Shown here piece by piece: positions 1 to 12,234 of a DNA stretch of 64,000 nucleotides. Under the pieces are notes generated by a model, which saw only the letters and a list, made by a program, of their open reading frames with translations, was not told the DNA's origin and did not search any database. Both the position numbers and the translations under genes were made by a program. Source of the DNA: Fasciolopsis buskii (lineage: Eukaryota > Platyhelminthes > Trematoda > Plagiorchiida > Fasciolidae); contig LUCM01002856.1 in assembly GCA_008360955.1 (NCBI GenBank), positions 132,588-196,587 of the forward strand, written 5' to 3'. Every line of letters begins with the position of its first letter. Position 1 is the first letter of the stretch.

Positions 1-1259
1 CACCCGAGGTTCCTTCAGCCGGTTGTCGTACAACGCCTACCAAAGTACCACTAAGATTGGAGTTTGGAGGAGTTTCTGCTTTTCTCTATACGACTTATGA
101 GTTCACAAATGTGGAAATGGTACAGAGAGTCGCTACTCCCGTCGTTATGGGGCCTCGGGGTCTCTGCTGAGAAGCTAGGTTACAGATGACCGAGTTGTTT
201 ATTGAATCATACCACATTGCATTCGGCGCATCATCCGAGGTAAACTGGGACCGCAGTTACAAGCTGAGTTCCCACTGAGGGACTGTAACCGAATTAGAGG
301 GCACGCATTTAATCTAAAAAAGTAGGAGTCTATTGGATTGCCACTGGTCTGTCGCCTTTCCAGGAGATCGACCAAACTTTGGAACTCAGTACTGACAACT
401 TGGCGGAAATGGATCACTACCACAAGTTCAAGTTAGCACTGGACGATTACTTGCTGGTGAGGTGGCGTAACTGTCCCATAGGAGTCGCAAAAAGCTGTTG
501 GCGATGAGGCTCACACGGATAAAATCCTTCTGCCTCCAATCAAAGAACAAAAGATGAACAATATAAATTATGATAACCCGACAACACCAGTCATTTGTAT
601 TCCAATAACGGCAACAAAGTTGCTACTGACTTGGTACGGGGTTTAGATGAATGGTCTAACTATTCCATTATTCACTAGATCCCACTGACACTTTGCCGAA
701 AGCTAATATTCATTCGCAAGTTGACGCGGCTGATTCGTTTGAAAGCATCCTAAAGCGTTCTAAGAGTGGTGTATTTTGTTTAGGCTTATAACCATTACCC
801 TGACTAAAAATCAACACATCGGCGGTGACCTCGGATCTATTATGTCAATCGATGACCCGAGCGAAAACGCCACGGGAGAAATTCATTGAATATCGATGTG
901 CCAAATGAGTGGGCAGAAGAACCGATCAATGAGTGTTGATCATAGAAGACCAATATAAGCGATTAGACATACAAACTTCGTGTCTGCTTGATTCGGTTTC
1001 TGTCCCTAAACTTAGTGGGAATGGGCGATGAGGATCGAGAGGTAGAATCGATCGGAGATCTACGTACGAATTAGAGCAGGCATCGATTTCAAATAAAGCG
1101 ATAAGTTAGGTTGTCACGGTTTAGGGCCTATTGAAAACTATGCCATCAAGAAAGATTTCGATCAGCAGTAACTCCTTCCTTGTATGACCGTATTAGTTAT
1201 ACCGCTGGATATGCAAACTATTTCCATTTTTAATTGTTAGTAAAATATCGCCTTTTTAT
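1..1259. other. No gene recognised
   Basis: Stop-rich in all frames, with no splice-bounded open frame and no translated match to a family I know. I see nothing supportable here. Confidence 0.5.
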
Positions 1260-1315
1260 TCTCAGTAGTATGTCTCGCATATGGATGGATGAAGAAATTC
1301 CCCCGGAAGCACACG
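1260..1315 (-). repeat. Family A repeat, partial inverted unit
   Basis: Read on the minus strand, this matches the post-ribozyme part of family A: GTGTGC, then CTTCCGGGGG, then a CATCCATC run and ATGCGAGACATACTACTGAG. It is the inverted partner of the plus-strand unit at 1383. Homology stops at or within a base or two of the point where the family A hammerhead is predicted to self-cleave (minus-strand C at 1315, product starting 1314). That suggests this copy was made from a cleaved RNA. The two units form a foldback of about 55 bp arms. Confidence 0.7.
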
Positions 1316-1382
1316 ATTCAAATGAGATTCTAGTGTGAAACTAAGAAACGAGCGCAACGCACTAGTGTAGGGATGGCTGGAC

Positions 1383-1555
1383 AGAAGAATACCGGGTACG
1401 CATACCTGAAGAGCGGCAATAACTGCGAAATGGGTCATGTGCTTCCGGGGAAATTCTGTCTATCCATCTCTATGCGAAACATACTACTGAGAAAAAAACA
1501 GTGATTTCGGGCCTTGTGTCCCCTTTCTGAAGGTCAATCTTGCCTGACCGACGAA
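1383..1555 (+). repeat. Family A repeat with hammerhead-like fold
   Basis: Dispersed repeat shared with 26989-27172 and 50488-50602. Hammerhead parts seen: outer stem I CCGGG (1392-1396), core CTGAAGA (1406-1412, fits CUGANGA), stem II GCGG/CTGC around CAATAA (1413-1426), GAA (1427-1429), a weak stem III, and GTC ending at 1436 followed by ATGTGC. Stem I has a mismatch next to the core and stem III is poor, so this copy is probably slow or inactive. The tail after 1500 still aligns with the 27.1 kb copy (GGGCCTTGTGTCCCC-like). Confidence 0.7.
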
Positions 1556-3865
1556 AATCCTCCGATCAATCATCAGGTGATTCTTAAATGGACTTATCAT
1601 CCATTCACGCTCCTAAGGATTCAGATGAGATTCGAATGATCGACTTTTTGTGATCGTAGATGGACTTTTCGAATTCGCCTCGACAAACAGAATGATTGAA
1701 TACTCAAACCTGACAAATGAGAGAAAAGGTGACGCCTAACAGCAAGTCAAACTTAAGTGGGAAATAGCTTTTCATGTGACAACCCGTTTTAACCAAAGGG
1801 TTGTTGGCCATTTACAATATTGGGGATTCTCTAAATTTTCATCGCATGACTAATACCTACAGTTTTTTACCTAAAGCGATAGGTGATCCAGCGTCGAGCG
1901 ACTCACGATCAGATAAACTATACGCAAATTTGATCGCATCGATACTTTATGGTTTGTGTTTGATGGCGAATACCGAGAACTATGGGCGACTAACAAGTCA
2001 AAGTATTGCTACATGAACTGCCGGATGACGAGCAGCCATGGAAACGTTTCGACATTTCCAGCCAATCAGAATAGATTTTCCCATAACCGGGGCACTTGAT
2101 ATCTTGTGTGTTGTACAGCGAACGGTACACAACATCTTGTTTGTCATGGTTGTTAGCGATGCTAGTTTAGTTCAGACAGGAAGAACAAAGTCCAGTCGGA
2201 GTTAGTCATCCCGTAAGGAATACAAATTCAGTTTCCCGTGTTCTGGTTTTAGTGGAACAACCGGTCAGTAGAAAGGCACCGACCAAACGGAAAAAATGAA
2301 ACGAAAATGCAACTGACCAGTAGTTGATAGCTGGTTACAACAGCATCCGTTATCTTTTCTTATCTCCCATCCTTTCACTTCCTTTAATAATGAAATTGCA
2401 GTGCACATCACATTTCAGAAGGCAGATCGCGGACAACTGAGGGCTGCCAAATGCGAAACTGACCTGCCTTGAGTGGATTCGAGTATGCGAATTTCATATT
2501 CCAAACGCCACTACCTTATCCGCTTGATTACAGCCGATGCAAGCGATCAGCTATAATCCTTGAGACACGACAATTTTAGTCTACGTACATTTGAAAAAAA
2601 TGATACCAAACACCAACTGAACATGATCGATGACTGGTAGGAGTAGTGGCTAACTATCCAACTTTCGTAGCAAACTTGGTAATTGAATATTATGTGAGGA
2701 ATGAATGAACCCGTTTGTCGCGGTAACCAAATTCCTGTCACCTGCCGGATTTATTGTTTTGTTTTTGTTCTTGTCAATATTGCCCGTTGTTTTGACATGT
2801 GAGTTAATTTTGTGCGAGGTCGATTTAACTCACTTGTAGACAACACACAAACAATAATTCTTTTGAGTATACGCAAGTACGCGGTCATGCTGGCACATGT
2901 TATTCATCACGACACCTACCTTGTATCTAGGTCACAAACACTGTCATCCATACTTTTTGTTGGTTTGGTTTCAAATAGACAACAATCAGCTGTGAACAAC
3001 CACTTGCTGGTCACGTGACTGATTGCTTTTCATGTGACCCGAAGATATCACCGATTTTCGAACTACTGGACGGTGTTTAGAATCGATTATGGTCCATGTG
3101 ACCAGGGCGGATTACATGCCGTAGTTCGATCGGATAAAAAAGCAGGTGTGAAAATGTCTCCCAAGCCGAAAAAGCTTAAAACAAGTTTTTATAATAAGTG
3201 AATGAGTTGCACCAAAAAGGAATCTGACCCGTTTGGTCATAAATAAAATAAAATATGGACTTCAAGTGTGATTGCCCACATATTCGTTCATTCGCTCCAG
3301 GTGAACGGGAGCAAAGTTTAGCCGGTTTCAATTTATAAAACAGAAAAGGCGTTAGTGTTGGAAATGCGCACAGGTTATGGGCAGATGAGAGAGAGTCAAG
3401 AACTATGATTCGGTAATATGAAGTGACATTGAATCTTATTAGATCTCGATAAATCAGGTTTAGAGAAGCACTGGATGATGACAGCTTGCTCCCAGTACTA
3501 ACATGTCTCTGTCTTCCGGGAAGCGAACCACTGTTCATTGACGTGACAATCATTTAACCTGCGTCGTGGATACTGCTCGTCACGATAATAGAAACCTTTA
3601 TGGGGGATACTTTTTTCCCAAGCCTGATACGTTCATGATTTCAGGACTTGAAAACTAAGGAAGGCTTCCCTATTAATTAGCAGATAGACAGTCAACTATG
3701 GGATGAACATTTAACGCATACGGAAATGTCCTCTACCGTACCCGTATGAAAGCTCCTCGAGCATCGTTTCTGACAGAGTACTTTTGGATCACACTGTAAA
3801 ATAGACTACCGAATTTCGTCGGAGATTCTTGTATCCAGCGTGACCATATACTATAGAAGAACAAA

Positions 3866-3867
<2 letters not shown>
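1556..3867. other. No gene recognised
   Basis: Open frames at 1801-2016, 2812-3018 and 3176-3553 are short, lack splice context and resemble nothing I know. The stretch 3011-3110 has a TCACGTGA palindrome and two ATGTGACC near-variants. Nothing else is supportable. Confidence 0.4.

Positions 3868-3912
<45 letters not shown>
3868..3912. repeat. (AT)n microsatellite
   Basis: About 22 uninterrupted AT units. Confidence 0.95.
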
Positions 3913-3915
<3 letters not shown>

Positions 3916-5360
3916 TCCCAAAGAAATTTTAATATGCGTGAAATTACTAGGCCGTGCAACAGGTTAGCAGAGAGCGCACGATATGATTCGCCGAAGAAAT
4001 TGAAGTGGGCTTCTTAAATAATATGTGTTAACTTAGGGATTTGTTTGAATCAAAACGAATGCAAATTAGTCCATACAAACAATTACGTACGCTTGGGAAT
4101 CGAAAGCCTTTCACGGGTCCGGATTAGTTATTTTGGCAATATTTCCGTTGTTATTCAAGTAACTGGGACAAACTATTGCGTTTTACACGAAAAAACAAGG
4201 TACTGAACACATATTTTGATTGCTGCAACTGTTCAGATAAGAAAACACTTACGAAGGTTTGGAACTGTTTGCAGTGGCAGTATCCACGGTCCAAATTAAT
4301 TTCAATTGGGATAAACTGAGCACAGATCCTTAGGAAAAGTTTCATTTCACGAATTTTGATCAAAATTTGGTATAGTCAAGATCTTATTTTCTAATCGTTT
4401 TCCCCTTTACTCATCAAATATTAGCAGTAAACGTACAGTGGTTGTATTGTACTGACACGGTAGCTCTTTGAAAAATTATTCGACTATCGCGGTAAACAGG
4501 ATACGAACTGAGTTAATTGTGGCTGTTGACTAAGAGTCGGTTAAAAACCAAACTTCATAAATCGATGGCAATTGTGAGAAAAATTCACGCTTCGACAATC
4601 GCTGAAACAATAGGTGAAAGTACATGCTTCCTCTAAATGCTCGTCATCAACCCCTGGGCGAACTTCCTCGATCTTACCAGATGCGACTAGCAGAGTCCCC
4701 TGATCATCGTAGTCGCTTGGATTTTCTGTGCATTGCATTCACATCAAGAGTTTTAGAACGTTTATAATCTGTACAATCTTCGCCTTGAGTCAACAAGCAG
4801 TTTACTCAGTTTGGTGTCTTTTTGAAGATCAGACGTAAAATGTTACTGCCGTGTAAGGAATATTGTTACAAAGACGACCTAACAAGGACCAATTTTTCAT
4901 TGTTGTACTACCTGGTTGTTCGGAAAAGTGCAGAAGCAATATTTAGTCTTCAGACATCGTTTATTACCCGCTGCCGCGAGTGACTTTCCGGTTGATTTAC
5001 TATATTTGGTCTCGGTGAAACATTAGAAACCCAATTTTTGACCGAGAAAGGGGTTAGCGGGGTGCAAGAGTTCATTTCAGATAACACTGGCAACTAACTA
5101 ATCGATAATATAGCACAGAATAAGCTAGGAAATTGCATACACCGGAGCACACTGCCAAAGCTTGACGTGATCTTTTCGTGGGTGGGTAGGGGGATTCTCC
5201 AATCTGAACATGCTGGTCACATCAGGTGCATCGTATTTGGGTCTTTTGTATGATGTCCTTGGAAGATTTATTTGCCATCAACGGTATAATATTGCGAATA
5301 TCGTATGAATTCCGTAAAAAAGATAAAATTAGTTGGGAACGATGCAGAACAGGCCGACCG
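3913..5360. other. No gene recognised
   Basis: AT-rich sequence with only short open frames (4151-4363, 4541-4738 on minus). No domain, splice pattern or repeat match is seen. Confidence 0.4.
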
Positions 5361-5532
5361 CCGGCGGTGGCTAAACGGATAAGGTCGTGGCGTTTAGACG
5401 TAAGGGTCGCGGGTTCGAATCCTCTCACCGCCGGTCAACTTCCCCACTTGGCAGCCCTCTGCTGGCCGCGGCCCCCTTCCTGAATATTGACGTACATTGT
5501 TGTTTCATTAATAAAAGGAAATGATAAGATAT
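5361..5532 (+). mobile_element. tRNA-derived SINE, copy 1 (best preserved)
   Basis: The head is tRNA-like over 74 nt (5361-5434). Its two ends, CCGGCGG and CCGCCGG, form a perfect 7-bp acceptor stem. A-box TGGCTAAACGG lies at 5368-5378 and B-box GGTTCGAATCC at 5412-5422, the two internal RNA polymerase III promoter elements. The body (CAACTTCCCCACTTGGCAGCCC, then CTGCTGGCCGCGG) and the tail with AATAAAAGG are shared with four other copies here. A-box and B-box resemble arginine tRNA, but the anticodon arm is too altered to name the parent. The intact stem suggests a fairly young insertion. Confidence 0.88.
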
Positions 5533-8500
5533 AGTTCTTCTCATACTCGCAACTCGAACCAATAAAACAGCTGGCCTACTATAGACATAAGTGAGAGAGT
5601 GTACTTGCAACCTGATAAAACTGAACTCATCATGCGGGCAAATGTCGTGGAATATTGGCGTGGAATGCATGCAAGGGGAATATGTACAGCAGTTCTTTCC
5701 CCGTTAGGAACCACCAGGGAGGGGGGTGATTATCCGCCATATTCACATCCTCGGTTAAACTGTCTCGACTAAAAGTTCAATCTCTGTTTCGTAAGCACTA
5801 CCCTTGATACTGCGTCCATCGATTGATGTACTTTCACCTAGATACTGACAGCTTCCGTGATACAAGGGACTCCTAGCATGTACCGATTTTCATAGGAAGA
5901 CTAAGCAATACAGAAGTTTTCCCATTTAAAAGTTTAGGCACTTGGCAGGCCGTTCAACTTCATTCTAAATAAATTGGCCAAATCGATGTTCGATTCAACG
6001 TCATCCATCTGGAGTTTGTGACCTGGCTGTGTATCCGTGTCTATTCATAGTCGATGTATCCTAGCAACCACGAAGCAGAAGACTGGAATACAATGATGGC
6101 CTCAACTACTGTTGTAACAGAATGGGGTAAAAATAATCCGCGTGACAGCTAATATCGTGGGGCCCTGTTATTCATCTAAATTTGGTCAAATAATAGGAGA
6201 GAATCCATGGGACTACCAAAGATGGAATTTTCATTATAGAGTGCAATTTTCAGAGAGTCTTGTCCTATCATGGGAATCCTTTCAAGACGAACCGTCTCAG
6301 GGACTCAACGGGACGTTAGAAAACCGGTCCAGTCCTTGCTCCAAATAGGTGGTTTTACACAGGAATTTATTTACACAAACCGCTTTGGTTTCCTTTTGAA
6401 CACCACTCAGATTCCCGACAAATTCATCATCACTGGAAAATGATAAATGGGTCTTTCACGCCAGAATCTTAAAATCTGTGTTCAACAGGCACACACACGC
6501 GTCTGATTCCGTTTGAACTAAAAATGATGTCGCTACTTCGTGTGACTACCCAACAAAGCGCCGTGCATCAAACAGTTTATCAGGTGACTTTTTTCCGAAG
6601 TACTTTTACGATCTTATCTCGGTCATGTGAATAGTTCAGAGCATCCTTGTTCCGTTCCCTCTCGATTCAATCTTGTAATTGGTTCCTATTCCACTAAAAG
6701 TGAGTCACGTGACTGAACTTGTCAGGTAACGATAGATGATTTGCACAAGAGGCTAAAACTTGCTGATTCTTTTTGCATCTGTCCCACCGCAGTGTGAAAC
6801 GATTTTGCCAAACAGAAACACAGATAGTGTCATTGTCCTTGTAAATGAGCCATCGTGGACGCATTTGATGGCCGAGTGATTCCAAATAAGTGAACAATAG
6901 ATCATTTTTGTTTACATGATAAGCAAGAAGGTTCGCATCATCTGTATACACTTTTATTACAATCTTAGCAATGATTTACATAGTTTCAATAAAAAGGCTG
7001 TTCTAAGGAAATGTGAAAATGCACTTGGGCAGTTTCATGCCAGGACTGTGTCACCGTGACAAATTGATCCTACGAGTGCTTTCGTTATTGGCTTAACAGG
7101 TTTATGATGCTTAGTTGACTGGTAGCATATTCACCCTGGCTGTTGCCATCTAAGTAAACAACAAACCAATTATCCCTACCCGGTTACGTAAATTAGAAGC
7201 ACGAAGGTGAATTGTGAAGATATCAGCCACCATTTGTGCTTGGCTGGTTAATGAAATAGGTTAAAACACGCTTGATCCAGACAATCAAATAGCCCACATC
7301 CATAAACCTTGTGCAGGGTTTAGCAATTCATGCATCTACCTGTCCTCCTGGCTGGGAGTCTTTGGTTGGTCAAAAGCTGCAAAGTTTAGCAACCAACACA
7401 AAGGTTGACGGGTTTTTTAATACCACAGGACAAACTGAATGGGACCTAAGACAAAACATGTACCCTCACCCATTCTATTACGTCATGTCCATCTGTGCTG
7501 TTCTCTGTCATCGAAACACAGTGACTCGAACCAGGATGGGTGTGTCGCAAGAATATCAGTTCTTTCAAGAGTGTATATTCGATAATCTCGACCAGGACAG
7601 ATTAGTGACAGAATAACTGCCTCGTAACCGTTAGGTCATCAGTCCTAGTTGAGCTGGTATCGTCGACTTTTGGACGTAAGTGTATCTTCTATTCTGTATG
7701 ACCTGGTCTAGAAAACAATCTCAAAACAACTGAAGAGAGAATTATACGTTCCGTGGTGCCGACTACGTAACTCAAAGCGCTTGCCACTGGGTCTGCTCAA
7801 ACATTACTCCGGGAAAAGTGCCCCCTTGACCTCTGGACTCCAAACTCAAAAATGTTTTAATTGGCAGATTAAAAGTTGACATTTAGATGGGACTCACATG
7901 AGGCTCGATCATCGGCCAGACGATCAAACACCAGGCTGTTCTGACTAACTTTCAACGATTATGGTCACGTGGCCAATGTCATAGCCTTTGGACGTGTATG
8001 AGGAGATTTCATGTCTTACAGCCTCCAGCCAGCTTCCCGGTTGCCCACGCTCCGTTGAACGCTACCGACTCCCAAAGATTCACATATTCTGGGAGGTGAA
8101 GGAAAAACAATGTGTCCGACAGCGGATTTGTATCGCAGTTTCTTCAAGAAAGAGAACTGCCGGCCTGACAAAAAGACCAATTCCTGGCGGCCTGCAATGA
8201 AGATTCAGTTTAGAATCAAGACGAGAGTGCTGTTTTCTGAGGATCGATGGGATGTTTAATTTCTAGCAGCAGTTTAAAGAATGCAATTGAAGTGACTGAA
8301 GTGACTGACAGTAGAGACAGTGGAGTCTTGAGTGGATTTAACGAAGTCTGACCCGCGAGACAGATGAGGTTAATCACTGTGGATTGTAGCAGGACGCTGT
8401 TGGGAGTATTGTTGTTGGATGACTTCCTCTTTAGTGGTCGTCGTCAGTCCCTCACACAACCTGGATGGGCGACACAGGAAATTTCCGGTTGACTTTAACT

Positions 8501-9890
8501 GAATATCTCCCACCAGACCAGGTCTTTTCTGCCCGTCAGAGTTTCACTGAGAGCAGTATGTGAAACAAATGAACTCGGGAATTCTGGTTACCTGGACGGG
8601 AGTTGGTGGTGCCGTGGTAACTCATACACACACTCCAACTGGTTCAATCCGTAGGTGTGATGGTGAATATGGACCACTGTTGAACTTTTATAAGGGCGGA
8701 CCTCCAGTCTGAATCTTCCGAAATGCAAAGTTGGTCGAATGACCAGAGGTCCGCATGTAAGTTGTAGTCGGATGCGCAATCAGTCATTTCCAATATATTA
8801 CTCGCAAGCAGTTATGAAATCTATATCCACAGTTTGGATCGACAATGCAAAATCACGACAAAATCTGCGCAGTCTACAGCTGACATAAATCCCGGGACGA
8901 ACTGGAAGCATGACAGTCGCACGTTTTTTGTTCTTCTTAGTCGTTCTTGTTTATAATTTACCAATGCTAATGCTTGGGTCATAGAATCAAAAAGACTACA
9001 AATGCTATCCGGATCGTTCATGCACGACAAACAGTTCGTCGACAAACAGTAGACATGAGCCCACGCGCCAACATTTGCGTTAAATTTCCCCCGATCCTAA
9101 CGATTTACCGTGAAGCTATGCTTTCTCTGTTCACAAGTCTTTATTTGTCCTAGAACACAACCGCTCTGGATGCGGTCCGATAACCCAGACAATGGTGTCG
9201 TTCCTTTCGAAGGTCGTTCCTTGAAAGACCAGTATTCGACTGTCAAATGTAATGCACAATTGTAATATTAGATCGATCATTGTAACTTCGGTAAAAAGAG
9301 GCAAAACTACAAAACGTAGACGGGAGGCAAATTTGTCGACGATCGAAGTGTTCCACAATAAACTATCTTGGTTAATTTGACAATGCAATTTTGTGAATAC
9401 CAAGTCGCCGAACCATTCACATTGAGTGCAACGAGACGGAAGACCCACATTGGTGAAAATTCCCCTTTTTCACTGTTTTACATTCATGTTTTTACACCAT
9501 AACGTGGGTCAGAGATCTTCTAGTGGATCGGAGTGATTAGACAACAGGCGATTGGATAGAAAATTACGGATCAAACCGTTCATGTTCTCGAGCTAAACAC
9601 AACCTCGGTGGACGTGTTTTCTGTCCCGCATCGTTATGTCCAATGCTTGTCTTCTGCCGAAACGTGGAAGGGAGAAGTGGCCGTATAGTCATAACCTATT
9701 TTTAAACACAGTAGGGGATATCGTGGACGAATTACAAGAGCCCCCCCTTTGTACTCGGCACGCTAGGTAACCCATTTGGGTCAGGAAGATTTTTCCCCCA
9801 CTTCGTCAACCTATTCGATTCGTTTGAGAACAATTCATAGATCATTCGCAACTGCCCTGGCCCGCAGTCCCAACCAAACCGGGCTTTGGA
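5533..9890. other. No gene recognised
   Basis: No domain or splice-bounded frame. The longest open frame (7311-7616, plus, 101 codons) has no recognisable motif. One TCACGTGA palindrome is at 6705-6712. The rest appears to be decayed, unassignable repeat or unique DNA. Confidence 0.35.
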
Positions 9891-10062
9891 CCGGCGGTGT
9901 TCAAGCGGATAAGCTCGTGGCATTTGGACGTGCAGATCAAAAGTTCCATTCCTCCGACGGTCGGTCAACTTCCCCATTTGGCAGCTCTCTGTTGGCCTCG
10001 GTCCCTTTCTTGAAAAATGATGTACGTTGCTCTTTCGTTGATAAAAGAAAGTCATAAGATAG
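9891..10062 (+). mobile_element. tRNA-derived SINE, copy 2 (decayed)
   Basis: Same family as the 5361 copy: CCGGCGG start, TTCAAGCGGATAAGCTCGTGG, and the body CAACTTCCCCATTTGGCAGC. The B-box is mutated (AAGTTCCATTCC) and the tail is GATAAAAGAAAG. The broken B-box means it is very unlikely to be transcribed by RNA polymerase III. Confidence 0.85.
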
Positions 10063-11079
10063 ACGAGGCAAAAAATATAAATGCAACAGGAACACGTTCA
10101 TCTGGTTTGGATTTACATGTAAATTACAAGTGTTTTTTCTTCATCCATCTTCACCCATCTAATTTGTCCAATTCCTAAGTTGCGTATAGCATATTATAAT
10201 AAAGTAGCATGATTGCCAATCACGAGAGGTTCCTTTTATATAGTTCAATAAAATGGTTCAACTTTGCCATAACTCCAGTCACGACATTTGATCGTTGAAG
10301 TTGGCGTTTCGATTTCAACAGTTTCATCATCAACTGATCGAAACAGCTAGCTCATCCATCCGAATCCCATAGCAACCAACCACGTGAGCTTTGGTCAGCA
10401 CAGATTTTCAAATTACGAGATGTGTTTCGGTTTTCATGACTGTGTTCGTCCCATAAAATGGATGACACATTGAGTCCCCTTATACGGTCCCCTTTTGCCC
10501 GAGTAAAATAACGTCCCGCAATGTGTGCGAATAAAATGACCATATTGATGCACAAATTTGTATGGATATAAGCAGTAGTTTATCGAGTTGGATTTTCGAA
10601 TTATTCTGAAAATACGAGAAATATCTTTTTCGTAATTTCTGGTCGAAGACGACAAATCACACAGTGATGGCGGACAACAGAGATTCAAAGTCAAACAGAA
10701 TACGACGAGGATAACGCATACATAATTCAGACGGAGTTTCTTCGGGTTATGAATGCTGAGCTCACCACCTAATTCTCAAACGCTTCATCATCCATCGCGC
10801 CGACATTGTGTATTGATAATTCCAGGTCAACTGGTAGTAAAACGTTTGTGATATGATTGCCAAGTTCCGAGATCGAAACCCCATCAAAAGTGACAGCCTG
10901 AGTTGTGACCAACACAAATCTTTAAAATGAGTGAAATTCACCATAAGTCCCCAGCGCCGTAGAAGTTCGTCGGCACTCAGTTTCGCTTCGAGTGATCTGT
11001 ACTACGGGTTGTGATTTAGCAAAGACTAATGTATTCTTAGTTCTCATCGTTCAGTGTGTTTGGAATCCAAAATTCACAG
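10063..11079. other. No gene recognised
   Basis: Only short open frames on the minus strand. The last part (after about 10740) may be further, unrecognisable sequence of the RTE fragment that starts at about 11080. Confidence 0.3.
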
Positions 11080-11790
11080 CAGGTACAAAATAGCATGAAT
11101 AAACTGATTATTAGTAATATCAGAGTTCCTGACTACGATGATGTTTCTCCTGAGTTCACAATGCGAAGTTCTGTTTTCCGGGATTGCTCGCTTTCACCGT
11201 TTCCGCTGAACTTTGTGGTAGATACGGCTAAAGAAGCAGCCCCATCCTCATGCGAGCATAATGACGAGAAATCGTCTAATCAGAATATGCGAACAACTTT
11301 GGGCTTCCGAATGAAAACCCAAATATGTACGAGGTCTTTCTCGGTCTTCCGAACAGTATTATATCTATGTCCGGGATACATTTCGCATCTTCAAAATATA
11401 AAATTCCGTTGCTGGACTTGATTAGCATTATCCCAGAAAAAGACGAATTGGATAAAGTGAATGAATTTAGGCAACTGGGCAGTTGTTTCTCGTCTGATGA
11501 TCGTATATCGGGGTGACTTGTCTTTGGGAATGGAGAATAATCGATTGATACCCACCCACTCGAGAAATTTGTGATATCGGCTTGACGTCCACTTGGTCCT
11601 GTTAGTCGGCTCAGAAAAATCAGTACAAAGTACAATGATGCCAAGACTTTTGATGTTGGAACACGGTTGTCTTCGTGATATTGGTACAGTATGATGCACA
11701 ACTCATCACAGGAGCCAATACTCAGGAAAGCTAGAGCAAGTAGTTTGAGTCGTGTATGACGCATGGTCATCTGATGTGTGCTCCTTAACA
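11080..11790 (+). mobile_element. RTE-type non-LTR retrotransposon, decayed RT fragment
   Basis: Three plus-strand frames together recall the reverse transcriptase of RTE-clade LINEs. First comes a stretch with FRDCSLSPFPLNFVVDTAKE (about 11180-11235), like the RQGCPLSPFLFNFVID region of RT. After a frame change, FASSKYKIPLLDLISIIPE and VNEFRQLGSCFSSDDRISG (11385-11516) match the post-catalytic part. Then RLLMLEHGCLRDIGTV (about 11645-11695) matches the C-terminal LLVFDHRCLRSI box. The YADD/FADD catalytic box is not recognisable and stops interrupt all frames, so the copy is dead. It lies about 450 bp upstream of exon 1 of the plus-strand gene and in the same orientation. The 164-codon minus-strand frame here is its antisense shadow. 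Confidence 0.72.
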
Positions 11791-12234
11791 GGAAATGGGT
11801 CCAGCTGTTCAGCTGATCACATAACCAAAGGTATGAAAATCTCAGCCGGTAGACTGGCTCGCGTTTGTCCGGTTAGACTAACGGGTTGGGGTCCATGAGA
11901 TGACTTCAGGTTGCCTGAAGACAATAAGTGATACGGGTCAGTGTTGTAGTCAATGTCGCTCTGGCATCCGAATGCTTTCCGTTTTTAGGTTGTCTTTCCT
12001 TTTTTATCGTTGAGTTCATCTTTCAATTTTATTCGTCCTTCTTCTGCTTGAATTAGACAGTGTGGTAAGGTTGAAATCGAAATCTGAGCATTTTTGTACT
12101 AGGTTAACAGTTACAGAATAGTATGGCTTCCAATTTGACAATGGACTATCTAGTTTAAAATACAAGAAGTAAAAACTTTCCATTGGTACCGTATTAGTTG
12201 TTTAATTTCCTTTGTTATTTCTATTCCACTTCAG
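11791..12234. other. Sequence upstream of exon 1, intron or 5' flank
   Basis: Ends in a pyrimidine-rich run and CTTCAG, the 3' splice site for exon 1. No promoter is recognised. A second AG six bases downstream (12239-12240) keeps the same phase. Exon 1 opens in mid-codon, so a cis-spliced upstream exon is expected. Trans-splicing is possible, in which case the first in-frame ATG is at 12386. Confidence 0.4.

Noticed and set aside
11276..11770. 164-codon minus-strand frame with a hydrophobic start
   Set aside because: It is antisense to the recognised RTE reverse transcriptase pieces.
12212..12234. Start of the exon 1 frame at TTG 12212
   Set aside because: These bases are the polypyrimidine tract and CAG of the 3' splice site, not coding.
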